Origin: Liolophura sinensis | Taxonomy: Eukaryota; Mollusca; Polyplacophora; Chitonida; Chitonidae | Assembly (NCBI RefSeq): GCF_032854445.1 | Contig: NC_088299.1 | Coordinates: forward strand, 7,108,324 to 7,172,323 | DNA: 64,000 nt | Direction: 5' to 3' | Part shown: one piece after another, positions 1 through 11,084 of the stretch | How positions within the stretch are numbered: position 1 is the first letter of the stretch | Layout: each line of letters starts with the position of its first letter | Notes under the pieces: model-generated | What the model saw: the letters and a program-made list of their open reading frames with translations, nothing else | The model's database searches: none | Told to the model about the DNA's origin: nothing | Made by a program: the position numbers and the translations under genes

Positions 1-569
1 ATTTGTATTTGAAAAATTTATTGAAGTCTTTAGTATCTTACTTTGATCGTTTGCAGTGAGCGATTTGTGAAAGAATCCCTACAAAACCTTTTTCACTGCT
101 CAGTTTTGACTGGAGAAAGAATAAAAAAAATTATACAAAACGTATACATGGTAGTAAAGACCTCAAAATAGTGGGTCATGAATAAACACAGCAAAATAAC
201 CCGTCACAAATTAAAACAGCAGAATAATGCTTAACTAATAAACAAAGCAAAATGATGCATCACAAATAAACACCGCAAGATAACGCGTCAGAAACGTCGC
301 GTAAAGTGAATCTTCTGGACCCCTGTAAATATAAAGATAGCTGTCGGCCTAGTGGTTTCAAAAACCACTTGATTGTAGTCAAGTCTGTTGGTGAGTATTA
401 AAAGATGAGTCTATTTTCGATGAGAAATAAAGATCTATTTGCTCTTTGTTGCATTGCGTTTGAGTTTGAAGTTCATGTACCAGCCTTTAGTTTGATAACT
501 TGGGATCTATACCAAAGGTCCTATACTTCTGATAAACACATCCTATGACACCGTTTGTATTTTCATGTG

Positions 570-965
570 CTAAGCACAGGCTCTACATTCATGACAACAG
601 ATCCTATATTCGTGATAACATGGATCCTATATTTATGATAACATGAATCCTATATTCGTGATAACATGGATCCAATATTCATAATAACATGAATCCTATA
701 TTCGTGATAACATGGATCCTATATTCGTGATAGCATGGACCCTTATATTCATGATAACATGGATCCTATATTCGTAACATGGATCCTATATTCATGATAA
801 CATATATCCTATATTCGTGATAACATATATCCTATATTCATGATAACATGGATCCTATATTCTTGATAACATGGATCCTATATTCATGGTACACCTGGGT
901 CCTATATTCATGGTAACCTGGGTCCTATTTTCATGGTAACCTGGGTCCTATTTTCTAAATCATGA
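570..965. repeat. 23-bp minisatellite array
   Basis: About 15 imperfect head-to-tail copies of a ~23-bp unit of the type ATATTCATGATAACATGGAT with CCT in front. Copies at the right end drift to GGTAACCTGGGTCC. The array lies upstream of the NCOA5-like exons, probably in an intron. No coding potential. Confidence 0.85.
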
Positions 966-1632
966 ATATCCTATATTAACATAAGATGGATATACTGCAT
1001 TCACAACAACATAGGTTTTATATTCCTGTACAATCAAAATTGCTGTTTTGTGATTACCTGTCGAGTAAACGTGGTGCAGTTCTGGGGTGAATCACTGAGA
1101 CATCTTCGAACAACAGTCCGTGCCAATCTACAGATGTTTGCCTTTTTTCAGATGAATAATGCACCAAAATGTTCGGAGTTGTATGAATCCAGTTGAAAGT
1201 AACTCAAGAAAGATGATGAAATGACTTTCAGGATGTTGTAGAAAACCTCACTATTTAGATTTTTACGAAAACTAATGAGATTTGAATCACAGCAATGTGA
1301 AAGCCAGTTTTGCAGAAGTTTGTTACCTTTCAAACTGTACAACTTTCTTCTGTTAAAATGTTCACAAAACTGTAATATTTTGGTGATAAACCATTTGCAT
1401 TTTCCATTTTTCAGAACTGGACCATGAAGATTAAACATGTTGAATAAAGAGCCATGCTTATATTCCAGTGGTTGAATGCTTTTCTTAATTTTTTTTACAT
1501 ACAAAAGACAAAATGCATATCTACTTCATAATGTTGTTTGTTGTGTGTGTTTTTTACACTTCGTATATTTCCAAATGGTGCAATATGACTTATTTTGAGT
1601 AATCCTATATTGATCTTCTTCATTTTTGACAG

Positions 1633-1959
1633 AGCACAGAAACATGCCTCTGGATGACGCCATGTCTTTTAGTAGCGCGAAGTTTTGATCGTTACGTGCA
1701 ATCAGTACGTGAAAAGGCTGCCCCACCGCCCAGGCCAGCCCCAGGCCCAGCCCCTTTTATAACGCCTGAACCTGGAATCTCTTACTTGTTAAATCTGCTG
1801 GCAGATAATCGTCAGCTGACCGTGGTAGAGCTAGATAAAGTCATCAGTTTACCTCACCGAGAGACGCAATAAGCTGAGAGGTGACCCACCAGTAGCAGAG
1901 AGTCCTGCAGTCACAGTTGCCCCCCAGGGCAGCCATTTTGTCCCCAGAAGAGAAAGAGG
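1633..1959 (+). pseudogene. NCOA5: NCOA5-like penultimate exon
   Basis: The acceptor TTTTTGACAG precedes 1633 and the donor GTAGGT starts at 1960. The reading begins EHRNMPLDDAM. It moves one base at 1665 to LLVARSFDRYVQSVREK and a proline-rich linker, then to the NLLADNRQLTVVELDKVIS helix. It moves one base again near 1849 to YLTERRNKL. Each junction is exact against the family if one base is treated as extra. Confidence 0.8.
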
Positions 1960-2693
1960 GTAGGTTCTTTGAGACATCGTGAATTTGCAGCGTACTTGTT
2001 TTTTCAGTGGTTGATAGTATGAAGGAAACAGCGTGCTGATTTCAAGATTCAAATGCTACCAACATCTTGACCCGTTATTTTTTTTTTTAAAAAAGGGCAT
2101 CCTAATTTGTATCGCTACAGCTGGTCTTAATTCTCTGCAAATGCAAAATTTCCTCGCAGATTGTTGTGGACATATCCACGTGTTGGTACAGCTTGAAAAA
2201 ATGAGTATTGACTGAGCCCAGGTGCTCCACCACCATTTTGCTGCCGACTTCCAAATGCATTTGTGAACTTCCCTGCGTATAGCTGAGATAATTCATTACC
2301 AACATTGGTGTCAACCCCCAAGGTCTTGGGTTACTATACTCCCCTCAGGATAATGTCTGCCAGTAGGAAAGGGCACTCTAAAAGTTGTTTTTTTTTTTCT
2401 TTCTTTAAATTTTCCTTATAAATTTTAGTGCTCTGGCTGGTTGTGTACAAATGGTTAAATATCAACGTTGAAACGGTGAAACCTTGTATGATGTAAAATA
2501 AATATAAATTGTTGGGTGTTGGTGTTATCTTCATTATGTATTTCCATTTGTACTGATATTATATGTGCAGGCCTGTAGCCATGGAGGGGAGGGAAGGTAT
2601 GACTGGGAGGGTGGGTTGACTGCGGCTTGAAGTGTATAGTTTATTTTGTATCCGTGTGCTACCATAACATTTGTTTATTCTCCATCTCACAAG

Positions 2694-3278
2694 CAGCCAC
2701 CAGCAAGGCAAAGCAGCAAAGAGGCCGCGGCCATGCAACAACGACAAGACCTTCAAGCAAAAATCCTGAGCCTCTTCAATGGAGACAGTACTAAAGCGGG
2801 TCCCACAATGGCAAATGCCTCTTCTCTCTGTGCAAGGACAAGCAATGCCCAGCACAGGCATCACCGGACAGCCAGCTCAGGCTCCCTCGGCATCCCCAGT
2901 AGGGACTGGCAGCTCAGCGCTGATCAACTTTGACCAATCCCAGCGTGCAGAAAGCCCTGGACAGCTTGATTCAAAACCCACAAGTATTACAGAACATTGC
3001 CAGTGTGTCTGGCCCGCAGGTGGCTTGAACACGCCCAGTATGATGGGTATGGGTAGTCAGCATGCTGGGCAGCCCGGAATTGCTCACACCTCCCTCGCTA
3101 CGGGGTCACGCCAGATGCCTGGCTACCGAGGAGATGGAAACCCCGTGCATGGGGGAAATCTCATGCATGGCGGAAATCCCATGCATGGTGGGAACCTCAT
3201 TCATGGAGGGAATTCCATGCACGAACAATATGGAACTGGACACATGGAAATCAGCCCCGTTATCAGCAGCCGTATTAG
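2694..3278 (+). pseudogene. NCOA5: NCOA5-like terminal exon
   Basis: The exon follows the acceptor TCTCACAAG. Blocks in order are: LQAKILSLFNG (frame of 2694); a Gln/Ser/Pro-rich stretch ending in INFD (frame +1, to about 2932); NPSVQKALDSLIQ and VLQNIASV (frame +2, about 2936-3025); and a Gly/Met/His-rich tail with four HGGN repeats (about 3030-3235). The probable natural end is QPRYQQPY with TAG at 3276. If read without the last shift, a frame stays open to TAG at 3304-3306 but ends in sequence unlike the family. Confidence 0.78.
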
Positions 3279-3860
3279 TGATTCAGTTGTGCTCACAGTG
3301 AACTAGGTGCAAATCTGATTCGGTGCCGGAATTGAGTGCAGGGCATTCGCAGTATGGTACATCTGAAAATACACGTAGCTTTCACCCTTTTTAAGTCATA
3401 CTTCATCATCATCGTCACACTTGTCTCATGTTTTTTTCCTGTCATCAATTGAAACAATTGTACAGATGTTGTTTGTTGAGCCATCTTATCTTCAGCAAAG
3501 CCTCTTCGTAGATTCGTTTCATGAAAAACTGGGATTACTGTAATCCTTCAGCCTTTTCACATGTTTGAAAGTGGTTCATTTAAACGTATTCTGAGGGCAT
3601 TAGTCTGTGTAGACTGATAATATTATAATATCCATGATATTGACCAACCTATTGATTGTAGTTTTGTCTCTTGTTTTTCAAACGCTAAAGGTGTGTAAAT
3701 TGCACTGAAAGTATCCCTCTCATGTGTGAAAAGGTTGAGGAAATTAGAGTACTTTATTTGTGCCATTGTGCTGCGTAGGTGAAAAGTTGATGATGTTAGT
3801 GCAGGCCTCCCCTTTGTTTTTTATAGCACATGGCATTTTAATAAAATACATTTTGGCTTT
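3279..3860 (+). other. NCOA5: 3' UTR-like flank with poly(A) signal
   Basis: AT-rich non-coding sequence follows the NCOA5-like stop. A canonical AATAAA lies at 3840-3845, about 560 bases downstream, which fits a normal 3' end for this gene. Confidence 0.55.
3840..3845 (+). terminator. poly(A) signal AATAAA
   Basis: First canonical hexamer after the NCOA5-like reading frame; followed by T/G-rich sequence (TTTTGGCTTTGC, then TTGTTTCTCAGTG), as expected for a downstream element. Confidence 0.5.
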
Positions 3861-4144
3861 GCATTGATCCTTGTTTCTCAGTGATTTTTTTCATTGTGAA
3901 TGACAACTGCATTCAAGTATAATTCCATATTTTAAGACATTCATATTTAAAAACAAAATGCATCAGGAGCAGAGTAAAACCAGGTGAAATTTATACCTGG
4001 TTTCAATGAAATTGGTTTTGTGTTCAGCATGTATGACCATAACAAGCATACAACATTATAGCATTGACTGTAGATGAGCCATTTTCTCAAGTTTCGCATA
4101 TCTGTACAGACTGTTTGTCATAATCTGGAAAGTCTCTTGGTACC

Positions 4145-4328
4145 CTAGGACTTTTAGAATATGAATTGAGAATGTGAATTCAGAATATGAATTGAGAATG
4201 TGAATTCAGAATATGAATTGACATGAATTGAGAATATGAATTGACATGAATTGAGAATATGAATTGACATGAATTCAGAATATGAATTAACATGAATTCA
4301 GAATATGAATTAACATAATTCAGAATGA
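4145..4328. repeat. Short tandem array of GAATTGA/GAATTCA units
   Basis: About ten copies of variants of GAATATGAATTGACAT and GAATGTGAATTCA in direct orientation. Simple-sequence expansion, non-coding. Confidence 0.8.
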
Positions 4329-4329
4329 C

Positions 4330-5012
4330 GTATAAAAACTGAAAATTTTACCCCCTGTATGGTGCTGTATGTCCTGTTTGAATTATATTTGAATGCAAGT
4401 TTGTTGTTCACTGCAAGGAAATGTTGGATCCACTACCAATGGCGATAATTCCGGCTAATAAGAGTATCTATATAAATAGGCAGCTAGACAAATGCCTTTT
4501 TGACGTTTGAAACATTCAATTTAAATAGTGTGACATTGGAAACGTGCCTCAAACTTTTTCTCTTCAGAATATATATTGTCCGTGGACGGCTGTTCAAATC
4601 TAGCTCGCGTCGGAACTCTAGGAGGGAATGTTGCCCGGTGCATATTTCGAGTTGTTGAGGTTTCCATCTGAATATGTGGACTAAACGTTGTCGTATTGAA
4701 TTTGGACAGACGGTCGCTGTCACGGGAGAACAATATCGCGTGGCTGTTTTCTGGATGGCTTAACTGGTTTGGTCTGTGGTTGTAGGCCTACGCAAGTCCT
4801 GCTCAAAATTTGACGGATTCCTGCGAGAAATGTTTACATTACAATCTAACGCAGGTTAAACCTTGATCTAAGGGCGTACAAATCTCGTATTGTCTTATAA
4901 TGTGATATTATGGCAACCATCCATTAAATAGGCCTTTTATTTTACCCTTTTTCATTTCTACATGTTGCCTGGTGTAACGTAATCTGATTTTACTGAATTG
5001 ACAAAGTCAGCT
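4330..5012. other. No gene recognised
   Basis: I see no splice-supported coding sequence here. Short open frames on the minus strand near 4484-4733 have no recognisable family. Confidence 0.5.
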
Positions 5013-5142
5013 GGGGCTAGTTTCATGAAGCTCACTTAGCTAAGCAAGCCACTAACTACCATAGCAACGTATGTCGTACACATATGAAGTGCACTTAGCT
5101 ACGGGTAACTTAACATTAAGTAAGTCTCATGAAACCGGCCCC
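5013..5142. mobile_element. Foldback MITE-like element, 130 bp
   Basis: The ends are inverted repeats. The left end reads GGGGCTAGTTTCATGA and the right end, on the other strand, reads GGGGCCGGTTTCATGA. The match continues inward as CTCACTTAG against CTTACTTAA. There is no internal coding sequence. It looks like a short non-autonomous DNA element. Confidence 0.7.
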
Positions 5143-5372
5143 TGACGTTTTGGCATTAAGTATAAACCGGTTTTTCGTTAAGTAAACCGGCGTGATTTCT
5201 CCACAAGCGATGAGAACAGGTGTGGTGATTGTCATGTCGTAACATAATGACCTAGCGTGTTTGTCTTCGGGTTAAGTAAACCGGCTTCATTGTCCACGAG
5301 TCCTGTAAACCATTCGCAGTATCATCTCGTAAACTGGCTTTCTTGGTAAAATGGCCTGTCCGTGGCCTAAAG

Positions 5373-5535
5373 TGGTTTGCGATCGTACGTGGGAAGGTCT
5401 ACCATCAACCTGCGGCACGTTCGTGCTCTCCCAAGGGCTTTACCAGTTTTTTTCCTACCATAATGCTGGCCGCCGTCGCATAAGAGAAATTTACGTGAAT
5501 ACGGCGCAAATATACTTTAAAATAAATACATAAAT
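5373..5535 (+). mobile_element. Degenerate tRNA-SINE, 3' part
   Basis: Matches the SINE consensus seen intact at 8875 and 19554: CGTACGTGGGAAGGTCT, CAACCTGCGG, CCATAATGCTGGCCGCCGTCG, then a GAATACGGCG tail and AAATAAATA. The tRNA-like head is missing. Confidence 0.75.
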
Positions 5536-5639
5536 CTTCGTTATCACATTTAAGCAAACCAGCTTCATCGTCCACGTGTTGCGGTTTCTTGGTCATCTCG
5601 TGAATTAAACCGGTCTCGTCGTTTTCAGGAAGCACCCTC

Positions 5640-5745
5640 CCCTAAATAAGACCTTAACTACCAGGACAACGCTTGTGGTAGATATGAAACGCACTTAACT
5701 AGGGCTACTTAACACTGACTACGCTTCATGAAGGTGACACCAGGT
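5640..5745. mobile_element. Partial relative of the 5013 foldback element
   Basis: Shares internal wording with the 5013-5142 element: CTTAACTACCAGGACAACG, TATGAAACGCACTTAACTA, and TTCATGAAGG at the end. The terminal inverted repeat is eroded. Confidence 0.45.
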
Positions 5746-6208
5746 GTTAGGTACACCAGCTCTATATTCTTCACGTTAGACATTCTTATCTGCATAAATA
5801 TAACGGCCTCATTGTGCACACGGAAAGTAACCCGGTTTTTTCATCCTGGTCTAAAATAAACCGGCTTCATCGGTCTGACTTGATCGGACTCGGGTAAAGT
5901 AAACCGGCTTCTCCGGCCTGGCGTAATATAAACCGGTAACGTGAGCGGCCTCGTGTAAAATAAACCGGCTTTATCGGCGCCATCGCGTCGCGTAAGGTAA
6001 ACCGGCTTTATTAGTCCAGCGTGAAGTAAACCGACTTCATTTGCGTCACCAAATGTAAACCGGTTCCATCAGCTTAAGGTGAAGTAAACTGGCTGTCTAG
6101 GCCGGGGTTTAATCGATTCATCGGAATGACGTATATAGAGTAAACCGGCACCAAACTTGAATTTTCCAAATATCGACCGTGCTTCGCTGTACCGAGTCAG
6201 TCCCCCGC

Positions 6209-6215
6209 TATAAAA
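6209..6215 (+). promoter_or_regulatory. TATA-like box downstream of AAACCGG cluster
   Basis: TATAAAA inside GCTATAAAACAGC, about 65 bases after the last AAACCGG motif. I see no gene directly downstream on the + strand, so promoter function is only a possibility. Confidence 0.2.
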
Positions 6216-7313
6216 CAGCTCTGCCTTTGGTCTGACCTAGTTACAACCTGATCCAACCTGATCTCACGTGCCAAAGACGAGCAGGGACGGGTAGTGGTTG
6301 CACTATAAATCGCGTGTTATTTAAGCGCTTGGTCACATAACGTGTTGGTTTTATTTGTACATGGAACTGCGGCAGCTTCAGATTGCACCGCATGTTCATG
6401 GGAATGGTGATAATCCGTGGACAAAACTACTCGTATTTGGCCGTCTAGGGAGACTTGTATCATATGGAGTTGGTTGGGATCCTGCCTTTCACAAATATTA
6501 GCATACATATACACGTATGTCAAAGCTTGATCTATATGGCATTATTAATGTCATAGCTATTAATAATATTGAGCATTTCCAGGCTGTGTCAGTATGTCAA
6601 GGACACCTAACTGATCTTTAACGAATCAGAGGAGTTCTTTGAAAAACCAGAAGACCAAAATTTTGTATGAATTCAAAGTAATTATTGAAAAAAAAAATTA
6701 TAAAGGCAGCAAATGTCACCATATTAGGAATAAATTTTGATATATGGAAAGTAAACAATGTGATTTGAAAGATGCATCTCTGAGGAAAGATACTAGTAAG
6801 TCATTAAATCTCTTGCATTATTAAAATTGATCCATTATATCTTTACCGCCTTCCCTAATTTCTCAGATGCATTTTTTAAGGAAAATAATAACTGGCTGTA
6901 TAAGTTTGAGTATGGAATGGAGGAACTGGCCAAATACAAAGGTTGAATGAGAAAAATGCTTGTCAAAACGTTAAAGTATAGCAAAATGATGGTAATAACC
7001 ATTTGTTTATAGTTGGAATTAAGTATTAAACGTCGACTTTCTGGGGAAATTCATTTTGGGTGGGTAAGTTATATATGCATGCATGGGTATATTTCCGTCC
7101 CAAAATTCTGTGGTATATTGGATGTCCACGTATTCCAGCAGAATATTTTCTAAATTTTGTAACTTTCAACAAGAAGTACAGCGTAAAGGATACCATTTAA
7201 AGTAAAGTAAACTATTAGCAAGCATAAAATCAAATATAGACATGTGCAAAGATGATCATTTGAGATCAAGCCTTATTCAAAGAAGTAAATGAAATTTGCA
7301 TTTGTGTTATATT
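6216..7313. other. No feature recognised
   Basis: AT-rich DNA with short open frames only and no family resemblance or convincing splice signals. Confidence 0.5.
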
Positions 7314-7420
7314 TATTTATTTATTTGATTTTTGTTTGACGCCGTACTGCAGAGTGTTGCACTTACACGATGAAGGCTAGCATTAAAATGGGAGGAAACA
7401 GTAATTCGAGGGAAACCCAT
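7314..7420 (-). mobile_element. SINE 3' fragment
   Basis: Reverse-strand SINE tail: TTTATTTATTTGA, then GACGCCGTACT, CACTTACACGAT and GGGAGGAAAC. Diverged and 5'-truncated. Confidence 0.7.
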
Positions 7421-8865
7421 TGTTATATGATACACTATAAAAATCACAGAACAGAAATTTTAAAAATGTGAAAGTAGACTTAATGTAAGAAATGTGGATG
7501 GCATAATGTATTTAGTGACGCCTTTCAACGTTGTTCATGTATATGTATATGAAACTGAAAGAATTTCAGTGCATCTTATGCACAGGACAATCCCAATTAA
7601 TATATATTCTCATAAAATAGGACAAAGCCAAACAATACCTGATGTGACTCTTACAAGTAAAACAAACAACAAACCACTTACTTTTATTGTGCCCAATATG
7701 CCCAACTTGAATGACAGAAACGGTGTGATGGATTTCCTCATAGACCGAAAGGTCTGATGGATTTCCTCATCTTATATACAGGCTTTAGGCCCCCCCCCCC
7801 CCCGCCCTTACACCCCCCAACCTACCCCCACCCCCACCCCACCCCCGCCTACCCCCCACAAAAGTGCAAAAGGCCAAGAAACAATCTGGATCTGGCTTGA
7901 TGCCGACTGGTAGATGTCAATATGATACCGCCTGTATATCCAAATATTCATTCAGTTATTTGTTGGGCATTATGTATGACAAATTTTATTAACACTTCGG
8001 TCTGAAGTTTTGGAGATGCATACGAAATGAAGAAGCTAACTCAGACTACATACTCGGGCAAGTATGCATTTTTGAAGTTGACTTACGAATCAACTTCCAT
8101 GGATTAACCTTTCATGCCCAAAGGAAATAATGGTGCCAGTCCCGTTGAGTAATGTTTTCGTTGTTTGGCGTGTTTATGCGTGTTGACATGCAGACAAAAT
8201 GTCCTAACTCAAGTTGTTTTGTAGGTTGAGCGTGGAATTTCAAGAGCTGCAGGTATGGAAGTGAGATTTCAAATTAATAGTTGGTTCTCAGCAAGGCGTA
8301 CTTTTATGGGTATCGGTACCTATGCGTGCCATATGGAAATGTCTGAAGAAATTCCTACGTGCAATCAAGGCATTTTATCATCATGGTCGGATATCGCCCA
8401 AACAAGGTATACATTGAACACGATAGTCGAATCGAGTTTCCGACTGCTTTGATATTCAGTGGCTTTACTTCAAGACGTTTTTCCTTTTCCTCATGGTGTC
8501 ATGTGATTGCTTTCTCTGAGCTCAAGACGGTCATCTGCTCTTAATTACCATTACCATTATCATCAATAAATAAATAATAAACTCTTTAAACCGGCACCAC
8601 GATATTTCGTAAAACTTAATGTTTACCCGCGACATTTTATATCCGAGTTGAAAGCCATCAGCTATCTCATCGCCAGCAAGCGTGACTCGTTATGTACGGA
8701 TCTTTTGACCCAATGCTCGGATTTTTTATCTACCAACCACCAAACTTCCCAGCCAAGTATTTATAAAACGACCTTAAGCGAAGCAGGCGTAAATAAACAT
8801 GCGTATATAAACGGACATTTCCAATCGAATATTTGAATACGCCAACCTACAAACACGGTTCTAAT
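7421..8865. other. No gene recognised; C-rich tract at 7787-7858
   Basis: Contains a poly(C)/CCCACCC tract at 7787-7858. The open frame at 7494-7757 (87 codons) and others near 8255-8544 and 8648-8836 resemble no family I know and lack clear splice context, so they are not called as genes. Confidence 0.5.
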
Positions 8866-8874
8866 AGTAAGCGC

Positions 8875-9141
8875 GGGGCCTCCGTGGCTCAGTTGGTTAG
8901 TGCGCTAGCGCAGCGTAATGACCCAGGAGTCTCTCACCAATGCGGTCGCTGTGAGTTCAAGTCCAGCTCATGCTGGCTTCCTCTCCGGCCGTAAGTGGGA
9001 AGGTCTCCCAGCAACCTGCGGGTGGTCGTGGGTTTCCCCCGGGCTCTGCCCGGTTTCCACCCACCATAATGCTGACCGCCGTCGTATAAGTGAAATATTC
9101 TTGAGTACGGCGTAAAACACCAATCAAATAAATAAATAAAT
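8875..9141 (+). mobile_element. tRNA-derived SINE, full length, with target duplication
   Basis: The tRNA-like head has an A-box-like TGGCTCAGTTGG and a B-box-like GAGTTCAAGTCC, as used by RNA polymerase III. A conserved body with CCCCCGGGCTCTGCCCGG follows, then a LINE-type tail TTGAGTACGGCG and an (AAAT)n end. A 10-bp duplication AGTAAGCGCG flanks it at 8866-8875 and 9142-9151. The overlap of one G at the left edge makes the start uncertain by a base. A clean duplication implies a fairly recent insertion. Confidence 0.92.
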
Positions 9142-9224
9142 AGTAAGCGCGAAGATTTTTCAACCGATCATGCAACTTTATATGCAAATGTTAATTAGCA
9201 CATCATCCAATCATTTTGAACGTT

Positions 9225-9300
9225 TTAACTATATATAAACAGCCATCCTCTCTCCACCCCCATCCACCCCCCTCCTTCCCACACACACACACACACATAC
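9225..9300. repeat. C-rich tract and (CA)n microsatellite
   Basis: CCACCCCCATCC-type tract followed by nine CA dinucleotides. Confidence 0.8.
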
Positions 9301-9447
9301 CCAAACTTGAATGGTATAAATGGTAATAAACAAACCTTCCGGTCAGCAAAGCATGAGTAGGCCTATATATAAAGCGAATTCCAAGGACGCGAATATTTTT
9401 CGACCGATTCACCAGTCATGCATATACGCGCGAATATTGATGAACCT

Positions 9448-9556
9448 CACCGTCCACTGGGGGGTTAGCACGCCTGCGCTGCGCAATGACCCAGGTCGCT
9501 GTGAGTTCAAGTCCGGCCGTACGTGGAAAGTTCTGCGGCAACCTGCGGTTCGTGAA
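9448..9556 (+). mobile_element. Internally deleted SINE fragment
   Basis: Pieces of the SINE in order with deletions: GGTTAGCACGCCTGCGCTGC, AATGACCCAGG, GTCGCTGTGAGTTCAAGTCC, GGCCGTACGTGGAAAG, CAACCTGCGG. The tail is missing. Confidence 0.75.
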
Positions 9557-9696
9557 AATCCGATACACGCATTATCGCGAGATGTGCATGTGCCACTATC
9601 TAACTTTTCTTTATACATTAGATAAACGTTCTCATAATTAATCAATAATCACAGGGGCATGAGTGCAGTCTAAACTGTCAGCTAACACTGAAATAA

Positions 9697-10462
9697 TGTC
9701 GTACTCAGTACGAGCAAATTGAACAAAATCATCAGAAATAATGTCACACTCAGTACGAGCAAACTGGACAAAATCATCAGAAATAATGTCACACTCAGTA
9801 CGAGCAAACTGGACAAAATAATCAGAAATAATGTCACACTCAGTACGAGCAAACTGGACAAAATCATCAGAAATAATGTCATACTCAGTACGAGCAAACT
9901 GGACAAAATCATCAGAAATAATGTCACACTCAGTACGAGCAAACTGGACAAAATCATCAGAAATAATGTCACACTCAGTACGAGCAAACTGGACAAAAAC
10001 ATCAGAAATAATGTCACACTCAGTACGAGCAAACTGGACAAAATCATCAGAAATAATGTCATACTCAGTACGAACAAACTGGACAAAATCATCAGAAATA
10101 ATGTCACACTCAGTACGAGCAAACTGGACAAAATCATCAGAAATAATGTCATTCAGTACGAGCAAAGTGGACAAAATCATGAGAAATAGTGTCATTCAGT
10201 TCGAGCAAACTAGACAAAATCAGAAATAATGTCATACTCAGTACGAGCAAACTGGACAAAATCATCAGAAATAATGTCACATTCACTACGAGCAAACTGG
10301 TCAAAATCATCAGAAATAATGTCGCACTCAGTACCAGAAATAATGTCACACTCAGTACAAGCTAACTGGACAAAAATCATCAGAAATAAGGTCACACTCA
10401 GTACGAGCAAACTGAACAATATCAAAATGTTATATTCAGTACGAGCAAACGGGACAAAATCA
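9697..10462. repeat. 45-bp minisatellite, about 17 copies
   Basis: The unit is 45 bp (an exact multiple of three) and carries TCAGAAATAATGTCACACTC and AGTACGAGCAAACTGGAC. The central copies are nearly identical; the right end has deletions. Because the period is divisible by three, several frames stay open on both strands (for example 9719-10189 + and 9638-10195 -). No splice signals or codon bias point to a protein. Confidence 0.92.
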
Positions 10463-10988
10463 TCACAGACCGATATGGCGTATTATAGATACAATGACTT
10501 CAATGTAAATCAATGTCAGCTTATACAAAACGTGCACGTGTATTTGGATCATTCACTGGGATAGTTTTAAATATATGAAATGCAACAGCAAAGAGAGTAA
10601 AACCAGAGCAGTGACGACTGTGCGATAGTATGACATACGTAGTCATACGTATTACGGCTTAAATATTGCGGACATGACTAATGCTGAGCGTTTCTCATTC
10701 AGGGTTTTATTTTAACCGTGCATGTAAATGCTTAAATGGTAGTAAATTACACGCTCCCCCAGCACCATGGCTTAAGCGTACTTAGGTGGAAAAGAAAATG
10801 CAGTCACTGTGATGCTACTTGCAATACATTAGACGTCACTGATCTGGAATAAGTCCACGGAGGAACTTGTATATGTGGATCTACAAAACAGTGCGATTTG
10901 GATGGTTCAGTAAGATTCTGTATAACAACCCAAGTGCCATTATGTATTCTGTAAAAATGAGCCACAGCTATAAATGTTCAAATGTCCT
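10463..10988. other. No feature recognised
   Basis: Unique sequence between the 45-bp array and an (AT)n microsatellite; only short open frames. Confidence 0.5.
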
Positions 10989-10990
10989 TG

Positions 10991-10991
<1 letters not shown>

Positions 10992-11044
<53 letters not shown>
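10992..11044. repeat. (AT)n microsatellite
   Basis: About 26 AT dinucleotides in an uninterrupted run. Confidence 0.97.
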
Positions 11045-11046
<2 letters not shown>

Positions 11047-11084
11047 CCACTTTATCAATAACATTGGGACATCCGATGACAGAA

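Larger units (their letters stand above)
1633..3278 (+). pseudogene. NCOA5: NCOA5-like gene, last two exons, frameshifted
   Basis: NCOA5 (nuclear receptor coactivator 5) is a nuclear coregulator with an anticodon-binding-like fold and a C-terminal receptor-interacting region. Conserved C-terminal blocks occur here in the family order: EHRNMPLDDAM, LLVARSFDRY, NLLADNRQLT, LQAKILSLFN and INFD/NPSVQKALDSLIQ. They sit in two exons with a normal acceptor (AG at 1631-1632), a donor (GTAGGT at 1960) and a second acceptor (AG at 2692-2693). Because introns are kept, this is not a retrocopy. No single frame carries all blocks. The frame advances by one base near 1665, 1849, 2815 and 2935, then shifts twice more to reach a tyrosine-rich end, QPRYQQPY, with a stop at 3276-3278. 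The phase across the intron also does not fit simply. Either this is a decayed copy or the local consensus has indel errors. The GLG1 exons in the same window show none. Upstream exons were not recognised. Confidence 0.82.
5160..6150. repeat. Cluster of AAACCGG motifs (degenerate dispersed repeat)
   Basis: Perfect AAACCGG occurs at 5164, 5184, 5278, 5607, 5858, 5901, 5930, 5962, 5999, 6057 and 6142. Near matches occur at about 5331, 5557, 6028 and 6087. Most are in the context GTAAACCGGCTTCATCGG, all in the same orientation. The region is richer in CpG than its surroundings. It may be an old degenerate tandem repeat or a homotypic cluster of regulatory sites. The core agrees with the Grainyhead-type AACCGGTT family. 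Confidence 0.7.

Noticed and set aside
1148-1504. 118-codon minus-strand open frame
   Set aside because: No recognisable domain, no splice support, AT-rich; lies where an NCOA5-like intron is expected.
8875-9141. tRNA gene
   Set aside because: The A- and B-box-like motifs belong to a SINE head with body, tail and target duplication; the cloverleaf is not complete.
9638-10195. 185-codon minus-strand open frame with repeating peptide
   Set aside because: It is the 45-bp minisatellite read in a frame without stops; equally long frames exist on the other strand, with no splice or codon evidence.
10992-11044. TATA promoter
   Set aside because: It is a pure (AT)n microsatellite with no gene downstream.
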